A DNA stretch of 64,000 nucleotides from Alphaproteobacteria bacterium. GTDB lineage: Bacteria; Pseudomonadota; Alphaproteobacteria; UBA7985; JAUIBT01. The stretch covers positions 1-64,000 of the forward strand of contig JAUIBT010000011.1 of NCBI GenBank assembly GCA_030428255.1, in the 5' to 3' direction. Each line of letters begins with the position of its first letter. Within the stretch, counting starts at the first letter, position 1. Below, piece by piece: positions 1 to 7,827 of the stretch. The position numbers and the translations under genes were made by a program. Under the pieces are notes generated by a model. The model saw only the letters and a list, made by a program, of their open reading frames with translations, was not told where the DNA came from and searched no databases.

Positions 1-2
1 AG

Positions 3-110
3 GCTAGAACATATGACGACCTTTGGAAGGCCGTCGGCCAGATCTGCGACCTGTTCACGCCCCAGGAGTGCTGGAACTTCTTCAAGGCCGCAGGATGCGT
101 TGCAGACTAA
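3..110 (+). CDS. IS630-family transposase, C-terminal fragment (5' part outside the window)
   Basis: The first 36 codons in frame 3 read to a TAA stop at 108-110. The peptide contains YDDLWKAVGQICDLF and ECWNFFKAAG, which I recognise as the usual C-terminal tail of IS630-type (mariner-like, DDE) transposases. Everything upstream, including the catalytic residues, is outside the window, so intactness cannot be judged. A CTAG tetramer, the usual IS630 target whose TA is duplicated, lies at 122-125 just past the stop and may mark the element boundary. The stop codon itself lies inside copy 1 of the dispersed repeat. Confidence 0.75.
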   Translation, partial: ARTYDDLWKAVGQICDLFTPQECWNFFKAAGCVAD

Positions 111-184
111 TCGCCCGACGCTCTAGGGCATTGAAAAACAAGTCGAATCATAGCGTAACACGGCTTGGAGCGACGCGGCTTTGG
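101..184 (+). repeat. Dispersed 84-nt repeat, copy 1
   Basis: The 43-nt core (142-184) starts GTCGAATCA and ends GAGCGACGCGGCTTTGG. The 41 nt before it are more diverged but share TAATCGC, CTAG and TGAAAAACA with copy 6. The copy begins within the last codons of the IS630 transposase. No gene is seen between 111 and 269 apart from this repeat. Confidence 0.7.
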
Positions 185-269
185 GCCAAAGCGGCGCAGG
201 CTGGCTTGACGTCAGCGCGTCTTCGGGCTTTGCTGCGGGTTTGCTCCTGCCGTTAAGAGCCCGAGGCCC

Positions 270-1301
270 ATGGATATCATCTACAGCGAAACCCACCGTC
301 TGCGCGCGCCCAAGTTCGAGTTGAATGGCGGGCTGTTGGTGCCGCCGTTCGAGTGCCCCGAACGCCTGGACTTCATCTTGGCCGAGGCCAAGGCGCGCGG
401 CTTTGCTGCTCCACAGCCGCCCAGCGATCACGGGTTGGCACCCATCCAAGCGGTCCACGATGTGGACTATCTCGACTTCTTGGCCACCTGCTGGGACGCC
501 TGGCAGGCCATGGGCTTTAAGGGCGAGGCCATTGCCAACATCTTCCCCTCTCGGCGCATGACGCGGCTGGCGGTACCCAGCGATATCGAAGGCAAGCTTG
601 GCTACTATTGCTTGGCAAACGACACCGCGATTTCACCAGGGACTTGGGAAGCGGCTCAGGGCTCGGCGCAAGTGGCCTTGAGCGGAGCGGATCGGCTGAT
701 CGCAGGTCAGCGTGCGGCCTTTGCCTTGTGTCGTCCACCGGGCCACCATGCGGCTCAGGATATGTTCGGCGGCTATTGCTTTTTGAACAACGCGGGCATT
801 GCCGCCCAGCACCTTCGCGACCAGGGCGCAGCGCGGGTGGCCATTTTGGACGTAGATTTCCATCACGGAAACGGCACCCAGGCCATGTTCTATGATCGAC
901 CCGATGTGCTGGTGGTCAATCTGCACGGCGACCCGGATTACGCCTTTCCGCACTTCCTAGGCGGGGCGGATGAGCGCGGCGAAGGGGCCGGCGAGGGCGC
1001 AACGCTCAACTACCCCCTGCCGGAAGGCTGCTCGTTCGAGCGCTGGTTCGAGACCTTGGAGATCGCCGTGTCGGCCATCCAGGCTTGGGGTGCTGAGGCG
1101 CTGGTGGTTAGCTTGGGCGTCGATACCTATGAGGGCGACCCCATCAGCGCCTTCAAACTGAAGAGCGCGGATTTCACCACCTACGGGCAGCGGCTGGGGC
1201 GTTTTGGCCTACCGACCTTGTTCGTTATGGAGGGCGGTTATGCGGTCGAAGCGATTGGGGTTAATACCATCAACGTGCTGGACGGTTTCGCCCAGGTTTA
1301 G
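270..1301 (+). CDS. Histone deacetylase family protein / acetylpolyamine amidohydrolase
   Basis: A 343-residue zinc hydrolase of the arginase/deacetylase fold. Landmarks are RPPGHHA with the catalytic His pair at 159-160, GGYCFLNNAGIA just after, DVDFHHGNGTQ at 194-204 with the metal-binding Asp and His, and MEGGY near the C-terminus. Length and the N-terminal MDIIYSETH are typical of the bacterial acetylpolyamine aminohydrolase branch, so the substrate is more likely an acetylated polyamine or small amide than a histone. It heads a plus-strand cluster; the next start is 12 nt after its stop. The exact substrate is inferred, not visible. Confidence 0.88.
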   Translation: MDIIYSETHRLRAPKFELNGGLLVPPFECPERLDFILAEAKARGFAAPQPPSDHGLAPIQAVHDVDYLDFLATCWDAWQAMGFKGEAIANIFPSRRMTRLAVPSDIEGKLGYYCLANDTAISPGTWEAAQGSAQVALSGADRLIAGQRAAFALCRPPGHHAAQDMFGGYCFLNNAGIAAQHLRDQGAARVAILDVDFHHGNGTQAMFYDRPDVLVVNLHGDPDYAFPHFLGGADERGEGAGEGATLNYPLPEGCSFERWFETLEIAVSAIQAWGAEALVVSLGVDTYEGDPISAFKLKSADFTTYGQRLGRFGLPTLFVMEGGYAVEAIGVNTINVLDGFAQV

Positions 1302-1313
1302 GAGGGCAGGCGC

Positions 1314-2051
1314 ATGAGTAAGCCAAAGGTGGTGCTAGTTCGCCATGGACACGATCCATGCGATGATCGCGTGCAGCGCTTCTTTGCAGCGTCAGACCTA
1401 GAGATCGTGACCTTGCGCCCGTTCCAAGGTCAGGTCCTGCCACAAGTCGATGGCGCTGTGCGCGCTGCCGTGGTGTTCGGCGGGCCCTTTTGCGTCGACC
1501 AGCCCCAGGCGCATCCCTTCTTGGCCGATGAAAACCGCTTCATTGAGGCTTGTTTGCGCGCTGATTTGCCCGTCTTGGGCATCTGCCAGGGCGCTCAGCA
1601 ATTGGCGGCGGTCTTGGGGGCCTATGCCGGGCCGCCCAGCGATGCCGCTCCAGGTGAGGGGCGCGAGTTTGGCTATTACCCGCTGTCCCCGACCCCAGCC
1701 GGGCAGGACCTGTTCGCGGGCGATCTGGTGGTGCCGCAAGCCCACTTCCACACCTTCGCCATTCCCAGCGGAGCGCGCCACTTGGCCAGCTCTTACCGCT
1801 ACCCCAACCAGGCCTTTTCCTATGGCTCGGCGTATGGCTTCCAGTTTCATGCTGAGGTAACCAAGCCCGGATTTCGCCGCTGGCAGGTCGAGCTTGGCCC
1901 GCAGCACTATGGCCAGCCGGGCGCGCAGACCAAGGCCGAACAAGACGCGCTGATGGCGACCCACGATGCGGCCATCGACGCCTGGTTCCTGGCCTTTATG
2001 GATCAGCATTTCGGTCCCGCACTTAAACCCGAGCAAAAGGGCCAAGTATGA
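1314..2051 (+). CDS. Class I glutamine amidotransferase-like protein
   Basis: A 245-residue protein with a class I GATase layout: a GGPFC oxyanion-type segment, the nucleophile elbow GICQGAQ with Cys91, and FQFHAE with His179 and Glu181 completing the triad. No synthase domain is fused, so it resembles stand-alone GMP-synthase-like amidotransferases or gamma-glutamyl hydrolases. GGAGGG sits just before the ATG. Its stop overlaps the next start by 4 nt (ATGA), indicating translational coupling to threonine aldolase. With an acetylpolyamine-hydrolase-like neighbour, a role in hydrolysing gamma-glutamyl amines is conceivable but unproven. Confidence 0.8.
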   Translation: MSKPKVVLVRHGHDPCDDRVQRFFAASDLEIVTLRPFQGQVLPQVDGAVRAAVVFGGPFCVDQPQAHPFLADENRFIEACLRADLPVLGICQGAQQLAAVLGAYAGPPSDAAPGEGREFGYYPLSPTPAGQDLFAGDLVVPQAHFHTFAIPSGARHLASSYRYPNQAFSYGSAYGFQFHAEVTKPGFRRWQVELGPQHYGQPGAQTKAEQDALMATHDAAIDAWFLAFMDQHFGPALKPEQKGQV

Positions 2052-3115
2052 GCCACTACGACAGCATGCAAGCCGCGCAGGCGCGCATTATCGGCGATTT
2101 CCGCTCGGACACCGTGACCCGTCCTTGCGCGGGTATGCTGGCGGCCATGGCCGAGGCCCCGCTGGGCGACGATGTGTTCGGCGACGATCCGACCGTGACC
2201 AAGCTTGAGGCTGAAGTCGCCCGGTTGCTCGGCAAGCAGGCGGCGCTGTTCTTGCCCACCGGCACACAGTCGAACCTGGTCGCGGCCCTGTCGCATTGCG
2301 GGCGCGGCGAGGAAATCATCGTCGGCCGCTCCTATCACCTGTTTGCCGACGAGGCCAAGGGGGCCTCGGTGCTGGGCGGGATCGGTTTCGAGCCGCTGGA
2401 TACAGAGGCCAACGGCGCGCTGGACCCCGAGGCCATCGCCGCTGCCGTGCAACCCGACGATCCGCACCAGGCCATCTCGCGCTTGTTGGCGTTGGAAAAT
2501 ACCGTGGCGGGCTCTGCCATCGCGCTCGCGCAGTTGCAGGATTGTGCCTTGGTGGCGCGCAAGCATGGGCTCAGTGTGCATTTGGACGGCGCGCGTCTGT
2601 TCAACGCTGCGGCCAGCCTTGGCTGTCGGGTGGGTGATTTGGCTTCGGTGGCGGACAGTGTGTCGCTCTGCCTATCCAAAGGCTTGGGAACGCCGCTGGG
2701 CTCGGTTTTGGCCGGTGACAGCGCACTGATTGCCCGCGGGCGACGCCATCGCAAGCTGCTGGGCGGCGGCATGCGCCAGGTGGGGCTGGTGGCTGCCGCC
2801 GGGCTCTACGCGCTGGCGCACAACGTCGAGCGGCTGATTGAGGACCAACGCAAGGCCGAACGCTTGGCGCAAAGTCTGGCGCGTTTGCCGCGCTCCGGCG
2901 ATGGGGCTTGGCTCTGCCACCAAGCGACCAACATGGTGTTTGTCACGCCGCCCAAGGGGCAGGGCGAGGCTTTGTTGCGCCACTTGGCCAACGCGGGCTT
3001 GCTGGCCGGTGGAGCGCCGCGCCTGCGCCTGGTCATGCACAAAGACGTAGACGAGGCCGCCGTCGCAGCTTTGGGGCAGTCGATTTTGACCTTTGCAGGC
3101 GTTGAAGGAGACTAA
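2048..3115 (+). CDS. ltaE: Low-specificity L-threonine aldolase
   Basis: A 355-residue PLP enzyme that would split L-threonine or L-allo-threonine to glycine and acetaldehyde. The N-terminal FRSDTVTRP and the following GDDVFGDDPTV are hallmarks of the family. LENTVAG lies mid-protein, and LSKGLGTPLGS carries the PLP lysine at about residue 211. Length fits the family. It is coupled to the upstream amidotransferase by a 4-nt overlap, and the ChrR-like cupin starts 4 nt after its stop. Confidence 0.92.
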   Translation: MSHYDSMQAAQARIIGDFRSDTVTRPCAGMLAAMAEAPLGDDVFGDDPTVTKLEAEVARLLGKQAALFLPTGTQSNLVAALSHCGRGEEIIVGRSYHLFADEAKGASVLGGIGFEPLDTEANGALDPEAIAAAVQPDDPHQAISRLLALENTVAGSAIALAQLQDCALVARKHGLSVHLDGARLFNAAASLGCRVGDLASVADSVSLCLSKGLGTPLGSVLAGDSALIARGRRHRKLLGGGMRQVGLVAAAGLYALAHNVERLIEDQRKAERLAQSLARLPRSGDGAWLCHQATNMVFVTPPKGQGEALLRHLANAGLLAGGAPRLRLVMHKDVDEAAVAALGQSILTFAGVEGD

Positions 3116-3119
3116 GATC

Positions 3120-3890
3120 ATGGAACTACGCGCAGACTTTGCGACCCGCGCGGTCGTGGCCTTTGACGAGGGCGGCTTTGTCGGCTCGCCCGCAGGCGGC
3201 GTCGCGCGCTTCATGCTGGATCGCATCGGCGCGGAAGTGGCGCGCGCCACCTCGATCGTCCGCTTTGCGCCGGGCGCTACCTTCAGTCAGCACAGCCATG
3301 GCGGCGGCGAGGAGTTCTTGGTCCTGGAGGGCGTGTTTTCTGATGCCTATGGTGATTTTCCGGCGGGCTCTTATGTACGCAATCCTGTGGGCTCCAGCCA
3401 CACGCCGGGCAGCAAAGGCGGCTGCACGATCTTCGTAAAGCTGTGGCAGATGAACCCGGAAGAACAGGTTGCAACGCGCCTGACCGCCGATGAGGTTGCC
3501 GCCGCCACAGCTGCGGGCCAAGCGCTGTACGAGGACGCGCGCGAACGCGTCGTAGTACAGGAGTTGGCGCAAGGCCAAAGCTTGGTGCTGGATTGGCCCT
3601 GGGGTGGTGAGCTTTTGGTGCTAGACGGGCAGCTTGAGCCCAGCGGCGACCCAGGGGCCAGCGGCGACCCAGGGGCCAGCGGCGACCCAGGGGCCAGCGG
3701 CGACCCAGGGGCCAGCGGCGACCCAGGGGCCAGCGGCAACCCAGGGTCCCGCCTTGGTCGTTGGGACTGGCTGCGGCTGCCTGCGCGCGGCGCGGCACTG
3801 CGCGTGGAGGCGCGCGCCAAAACGCGGCTGTGGCTCAAACAGCGGTTGGATGATCGCAGCGGCGAGGCCTGGGCTCTGCGCGGCGTTTAG
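3120..3890 (+). CDS. ChrR-like cupin domain protein with collagen-like repeat linker
   Basis: I take the ATG at 3120, 9 nt after GAAGGAG, rather than an in-frame start at 3093 inside ltaE; this gives 256 residues. Residues about 45-110 form a cupin like the anti-sigma factor ChrR: HSHGGGEE (His58, His60, Glu64/65) and His94 are the expected metal ligands. There is no N-terminal zinc-binding anti-sigma helix bundle, so it is probably not an anti-sigma factor. Residues 175-210 are six SGDPGA units that read as Gly-X-Y triplets, encoded by an 18-bp tandem repeat. The 46 residues after it form a beta-rich tail, perhaps the end of a second degenerate cupin. Function unknown. Confidence 0.8.
   Translation: MELRADFATRAVVAFDEGGFVGSPAGGVARFMLDRIGAEVARATSIVRFAPGATFSQHSHGGGEEFLVLEGVFSDAYGDFPAGSYVRNPVGSSHTPGSKGGCTIFVKLWQMNPEEQVATRLTADEVAAATAAGQALYEDARERVVVQELAQGQSLVLDWPWGGELLVLDGQLEPSGDPGASGDPGASGDPGASGDPGASGDPGASGNPGSRLGRWDWLRLPARGAALRVEARAKTRLWLKQRLDDRSGEAWALRGV
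3642..3749 (+). repeat. 18-bp minisatellite, six in-frame copies
   Basis: Six head-to-tail copies of AGCGGCGACCCAGGGGCC lie inside the cupin gene; the first five are identical and the last carries two base changes (Asp to Asn, Ala to Ser). They encode (SGDPGA)6. The near identity suggests recent slippage expansion and probable copy-number variation between strains. Confidence 0.97.
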
Positions 3891-3940
3891 CGCGCTGGCG
3901 GGGCCTGCCGTAAGGGCCGGTCTTATACGATTGCCGCGCT

Positions 3941-4024
3941 GCCGTGATCGCTCTTCTGGACGATAAATCGCTGCAATAAAAGTCGAACCAAAGCCTGGCT
4001 GGTCGTGGAGAGACGTGGCTTTGG
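3941..4024 (+). repeat. Dispersed 84-nt repeat, copy 2
   Basis: This is a full-length copy starting GCCGTGATCGCTCTTCTGG and ending with a 43-nt core at 3982-4024. ACCAAAGCC and GGCTTTGGT inside the core are perfect 9-nt inverted repeats. It lies 50 nt after the cupin stop and runs up to the stop of the convergent YCII gene, so it might serve as an end-of-transcript structure. Confidence 0.85.
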
Positions 4025-4026
4025 TC

Positions 4027-4347
4027 TTAGCCCCCAGGCATGCTGAAGCACTGGGCGACCTCGATGCTGCCGATCGCTAAGAAGGGGCAGGCCTTGGCCA
4101 TCTCGATGGCCTCTTCAATAGTCTCCGCTTGCACGATGGTGTAGCCCATCAGGGCTTGCGGACCGCTGAGGTCCTCGACCTCGCCGCCTTGGCGCACGAT
4201 CTTCGAGGGGCCAAGCGGCTGGCCTGGGCTGACGACAGCATCGCCCAACCCTTGCAGCCAAGCCCCCCAGGCCTGTTGCTGCTCGGCGCCCTGTTCGGGG
4301 GTGTCGAACTGGCGCTCTTCATGATAGGCGAGGATGAAATTTGGCAT
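4027..4347 (-). CDS. YCII-related protein (YciI-like / DGPF domain)
   Basis: A 106-residue single-domain protein beginning MPNFILAYHEE, with LGPSKIVRQGGEVED, GYTIVQAETIEEAIEMAKACPF and IEVAQCF. This pattern is the YCII/DGPF fold found in small ferredoxin-like proteins often linked to ECF sigma factors. No sigma gene is adjacent. The ATG at 4347 is preceded by AAGGAGAGCCC on the minus strand. Biochemical role not known. Confidence 0.82.
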   Translation of the reverse strand: MPNFILAYHEERQFDTPEQGAEQQQAWGAWLQGLGDAVVSPGQPLGPSKIVRQGGEVEDLSGPQALMGYTIVQAETIEEAIEMAKACPFLAIGSIEVAQCFSMPGG

Positions 4348-4433
4348 GGGCTCTCCTTGTTTTTATAGTGATTTTACCCCCGCGGCAGGCGGTGGTTGTT
4401 CGCATGGACCTGGCCCGTGCTTAGGTACGCGAC

Positions 4434-5042
4434 TCAGGCGTTGGCTGGTTTGCTATCCACCACAGATGGGCGATCCGCGTGCATGTCATACCAAGCGCTC
4501 AACGACGGCCGGCCGTCGCGCCAGGGTTCATCTGCGAAGCGAAAATCCAGGTAGTCCAACGCGCAAATCCAAGCGATGTCATCGATATAAAACTTGTCCG
4601 ACAACCAGCCGGGGTTGGCTTCCATGGCATCCAAAATCGCGGTGACTCGGCGCTTGAACTTGGCTTCTTCAGCTGCAGAGGGTTCCTGATCGGCTTTGCG
4701 GCGATTGCGCATGCGATCCACGGCAGCGTCCATCAAGGCGTCGGCCAGCGCCTCGTTTTCGATCACGCGGAACTTGGCGTGGTCGTTGGCCGGGAACAAC
4801 GCGCGGGTGTTGCTCTGGGTGTCCAGATAGCGGCAGATGGTCTGCGAGCTGGTGAAAATTCGCCCATCGTCGGCTACTAGCGCGGGCAGTTTACCGACCG
4901 GCGAGACCTTGAACAGCATGTTACCAGGGTCGTTGTAGTCGCCGTGTATCAGCTCGATTTGATCCGTCAGCCCCAGTTCGTGGGCGGCGATCACGGCCTT
5001 GCGGACAAAAGGAGAGGCAGGGGAGTGAAGCAGTTTCATCAT
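4434..5042 (-). CDS. Glutathione S-transferase family protein
   Basis: 202 residues with a thioredoxin-like N-terminal half: MKLLHSPASPFVRKA, then VSPVGKLPALV, with the cis-Pro turn, and SSQTICRYLD, the glutathione-gamma-Glu binding SxxI motif. The C-terminal half is helical. Ser6 or Ser9 is the likely catalytic position. The gene may start at either of two adjacent ATG codons (5042 or 5039). It sits between the YCII gene and gloB, all on the minus strand with gaps below 90 nt, consistent with a small glutathione-related transcription unit. Confidence 0.88.
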   Translation of the reverse strand: MMKLLHSPASPFVRKAVIAAHELGLTDQIELIHGDYNDPGNMLFKVSPVGKLPALVADDGRIFTSSQTICRYLDTQSNTRALFPANDHAKFRVIENEALADALMDAAVDRMRNRRKADQEPSAAEEAKFKRRVTAILDAMEANPGWLSDKFYIDDIAWICALDYLDFRFADEPWRDGRPSLSAWYDMHADRPSVVDSKPANA

Positions 5043-5104
5043 GGCAGTCGGAGTCTTTCGATGAAATAGGGAAAAGCTTTTGGCAGCAATCGGAGCCAGG
5101 CGGG

Positions 5105-5866
5105 CTAGAACGAATCCTTGCGGGCGCGCACCTCGGCGAAGACCGCCGCGGCCTCCATACCGCTGAGGCCAAGCGCTGCCTGAAAAGCCGGGTCGTCACA
5201 GCGCAAGAAGGGGTTGAAGCGTTTCTCGTCCTCCAGCAGCGAGGGCACAGTGGGCTGGCCTTGATCGCGGCGCGCCTTCAGGCCGTCGATGTGCTGTTGC
5301 AAGGCCGTGTCGTCCGGGGTCTGCGCCAGGGCAAAGCGGGCATTGGCCATGGTGTATTCGTGGCCGCAGAAGACCAGGGTATCATTGGGCAGGGCGCGCA
5401 GCTTGGACAGGCTGGCCCACATCATGGCCGCGTCGCCCTCGAAGACCCGTCCGCAACCCAGCACGAACAGGCAGTCAGCGCAGAACAGGCCGCTGTGACC
5501 AGCGGAATAGAAGGATACGTGGTCCAGGGTGTGACCGGGGGTCTCGATCACCTCCAGCTCAGCACCGAGGCAGTCGAAGCGGTCGCCGTGACTGACGGCT
5601 TGATCCAGAGGCAGCCGGCTGGCGCTGGCTTTGGGGCCAATCACCCGGGCGTCGTGCTGGGCTTTCAGCGCTGCTACACCGCCAACATGGTCGCCGTGGT
5701 GGTGGGTCAGAAGGATCTGACGCAGGGGCTTGCCAAGCGCCTCGATGGCGGCTTGAACCGGGGCGGCTTCGCCAGGATCTACCACGGCCAGGGCGTCATC
5801 GCTCTCGATCAGATAGGCGTAGTTGTCACTTGCGAAAGGGATCAGGTTGATCATCCAGTCAGCCAT
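5105..5866 (-). CDS. gloB: Hydroxyacylglutathione hydrolase (glyoxalase II)
   Basis: A 253-residue metallo-beta-lactamase-fold enzyme that hydrolyses S-lactoylglutathione to lactate and glutathione, the second step of methylglyoxal detoxification. LLTHHHGDHVGG at 52-63 holds the binuclear metal site, followed by ETPGHTLDHVSF, LFCADCLFVLGCGR and FCGHEYT, and ending RARKDSF as in the family. Length is canonical. It diverges from the methyltransferase at 5948, a neighbour pair common in alphaproteobacteria. Confidence 0.95.
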   Translation of the reverse strand: MADWMINLIPFASDNYAYLIESDDALAVVDPGEAAPVQAAIEALGKPLRQILLTHHHGDHVGGVAALKAQHDARVIGPKASASRLPLDQAVSHGDRFDCLGAELEVIETPGHTLDHVSFYSAGHSGLFCADCLFVLGCGRVFEGDAAMMWASLSKLRALPNDTLVFCGHEYTMANARFALAQTPDDTALQQHIDGLKARRDQGQPTVPSLLEDEKRFNPFLRCDDPAFQAALGLSGMEAAAVFAEVRARKDSF

Positions 5867-5947
5867 AGCTTGCAGCCTCGTTGAAAATGCTTAACTCTGG
5901 GGCAGGCTAGCCTGAAACCCGTCACGATGAAAGGGGTGCTAACGCTC

Positions 5948-6784
5948 ATGTGGTTAGATGCCCGCAGCTTGGAAGCTTTTTATGCCACGCCCTGGGGGAC
6001 CTTGGTGGGCGGCAGCTTGGCTGGCTATGTGCAGACCCTGTGGGGATCGCTGGCCCAACAGCACCTTCTGGCCATTGGCTACCCGTTCCCGGTGCTGGAC
6101 CGCCTGGACCCAGCGCCCGAGCAGTGCTTTGTCGCCATGCCGCAGCGCATGGGCAATGTGTCCTGGCCCGCCGAGCCGCTCCACGAAACACCCGAATCGC
6201 GCGCGCACCGCTGCAACCGCACGCTGATGGTCAAGGGCGCAGCGTTGCCGTTTCGGGACTCCAGCCTGGATCGCATCTTGCTGTTGCACCAGATGGAGTT
6301 TTCCAACGACATTCCGGCCCTCACTTCAGAGCTGTATCGCGTGCTGCATGATCAGGGCGAGGTGCTGATGATCGTGCCCAACCGCGCCGGGCTTTGGAGC
6401 CGCTCTGAGCGCTCGCCCTTTGGCTACGGCCAGCCCTTCACGCCGGGCCAGATCAACGCGCAGCTAAAGGGGGCGGGTTTTGAGACCCTTACGCTGCATG
6501 GCGGGCTGTATTTTCCGCCGCGCAATAGTCGGTTGGTGCGGCGTCATGCGCGGCGCTGGGATCAGCTTGGCGGGCGCTGGGCCAAACTGGTCGCAGGGGT
6601 CATGATTGTGCAGGCGCGTAAGGCCAAAGCGCGCCGTCCGCGCAAGGTCGAGCATCAAGACGCTCTGCGCCGCATTCGCGGCTTGCTGGCTGGTGTTCCG
6701 CTGCGTCCTGAAGGCTTGGCACCCGAACCAAGCGCTTCGGCTTTGCGCCCGCACAAAGAAAAACCCCGGATGACCCGCAAGTAA
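5948..6784 (+). CDS. Class I SAM-dependent methyltransferase
   Basis: 278 residues from the ATG at 5948, which I prefer to the in-frame ATG at 5927 because AAAGGGG lies about 10 nt upstream and the protein then begins MWLDARSLEAFYATPWG, like its relatives beside gloB. The segment LPFRDSSLDRILLLHQMEFSNDIPALTSELYRV corresponds to the Methyltransf_11 region between motifs IV and VI; the glycine-rich SAM motif is poorly conserved. The substrate is unknown. The C-terminus is basic (KARRPRK) and low in complexity. Confidence 0.8.
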   Translation: MWLDARSLEAFYATPWGTLVGGSLAGYVQTLWGSLAQQHLLAIGYPFPVLDRLDPAPEQCFVAMPQRMGNVSWPAEPLHETPESRAHRCNRTLMVKGAALPFRDSSLDRILLLHQMEFSNDIPALTSELYRVLHDQGEVLMIVPNRAGLWSRSERSPFGYGQPFTPGQINAQLKGAGFETLTLHGGLYFPPRNSRLVRRHARRWDQLGGRWAKLVAGVMIVQARKAKARRPRKVEHQDALRRIRGLLAGVPLRPEGLAPEPSASALRPHKEKPRMTRK

Positions 6785-6930
6785 GCAGATCGTCAGGGGT
6801 CTGTGCTCGCGTGAGCGTTTGGTGTGCATTACCGACACGCCTGCGTGCGCTCTGTCTGATATGCGGGCGCGTGTGGGGCGTTCCGACACCGCGCTGGCTG
6901 CCGTCCGCTTGACCGCGCCGGACTGCCGGC

Positions 6931-7143
6931 CTAGAGGCGCAGGGCGGCTGCGATTGCGGCGATGATGGAGATCACCAACAGCACCAAGCCGGTCAGCATC
7001 TGACCTGCAACGGTGGCGAAGAACAAGAACAGAGCCAAGCCGACCAACAGCAATGCGCTGACTGTTGCGATGCGCCAAAAGCCCAAGAAGGTGTGCTTGT
7101 GTCCGGCGGGTGACAATTCGTATTCGAGACCGTGGTCGCTCAT
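6931..7143 (-). CDS. aa3-type cytochrome c oxidase subunit IV
   Basis: A 70-residue protein with a short soluble N-terminus, HKHTFLGFWR, and one long hydrophobic segment (about 27-68). This matches the small fourth subunit of alphaproteobacterial aa3 oxidases, in which a conserved HxxTY/F-xGF motif precedes the membrane helix. AAGGAAACC precedes the ATG. The other oxidase genes are not in the window, so this is an orphan locus. The 146 nt between it and the methyltransferase stop show no gene. Confidence 0.8.
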   Translation of the reverse strand: MSDHGLEYELSPAGHKHTFLGFWRIATVSALLLVGLALFLFFATVAGQMLTGLVLLVISIIAAIAAALRL

Positions 7144-7221
7144 CGGGGGTTTCCTTGCTGGTCGTTGTGCGGTCCGCGTGCTGCGGCCAGTCTGTGCCTA
7201 TGCGGGCGGTTGGTTTTCTGC

Positions 7222-7827
7222 TTACCGCCAGATCAGCTTGCCGTCAATCAACTGCACCTGTTGTGCGGCAACCTGTTTCAAACACTTGGGATAGAGCTGG
7301 TGTTCCAACTCAAGCAAGCGCGCGCTCATGGACTCCAAGCTTTCCCCGGCCTCGATGTGCAGGGCGCCTTGGTCGATGATTGGTCCGGTATCCAGGCCTT
7401 GGTCAACGAAATGCACCGTGCAACCGGTCACTCGCACGCCCGCTCGCAGGGCTTGGGCCTGGGCATCCAGGCCCGGAAACGACGGCAGTAAAGATGGGTG
7501 GATGTTCAGCAATTTGCCGTCCCAACGACGCGTAAAGTCGGGCGACAGCAGGCGCATATAGCCAGCCAGGCAGACCAATTCGATGCTGCGTTGTTGCAAT
7601 TCTTGCTCCAGGCGGGCGTCATAGTCCGCGCGTGTCTCGCCAGTCAGGCGCTCCAGCGCGACGGCCTCTAAGCCCTGATCGCGAGCCCAGCTTAGACCCG
7701 CAGCATCGGGGTTATTCGACAGCACCAAAGCGACGCGCGCCGGAAAATCTGCTGCTTGGCAGGCCCGAACCAAGGACTGCATGTTGCTGCCGCGTCCTGA
7801 GATCAAAATGGCGATGGGGCGCTTCAT
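7222..7827 (-). CDS. purN: Phosphoribosylglycinamide formyltransferase
   Basis: A 201-residue GAR transformylase (third step of purine synthesis, 10-formyl-THF dependent). GRGSN at 11-15 binds the phosphate, LLNIHPSLLPSFPG contains the catalytic Asn and His, and VHFVDQGLDTGPII carries the catalytic Asp. Its ATG overlaps the purM stop by 4 nt, so the two are translationally coupled in the usual purM-purN order. Confidence 0.96.
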   Translation of the reverse strand: MKRPIAILISGRGSNMQSLVRACQAADFPARVALVLSNNPDAAGLSWARDQGLEAVALERLTGETRADYDARLEQELQQRSIELVCLAGYMRLLSPDFTRRWDGKLLNIHPSLLPSFPGLDAQAQALRAGVRVTGCTVHFVDQGLDTGPIIDQGALHIEAGESLESMSARLLELEHQLYPKCLKQVAAQQVQLIDGKLIWR

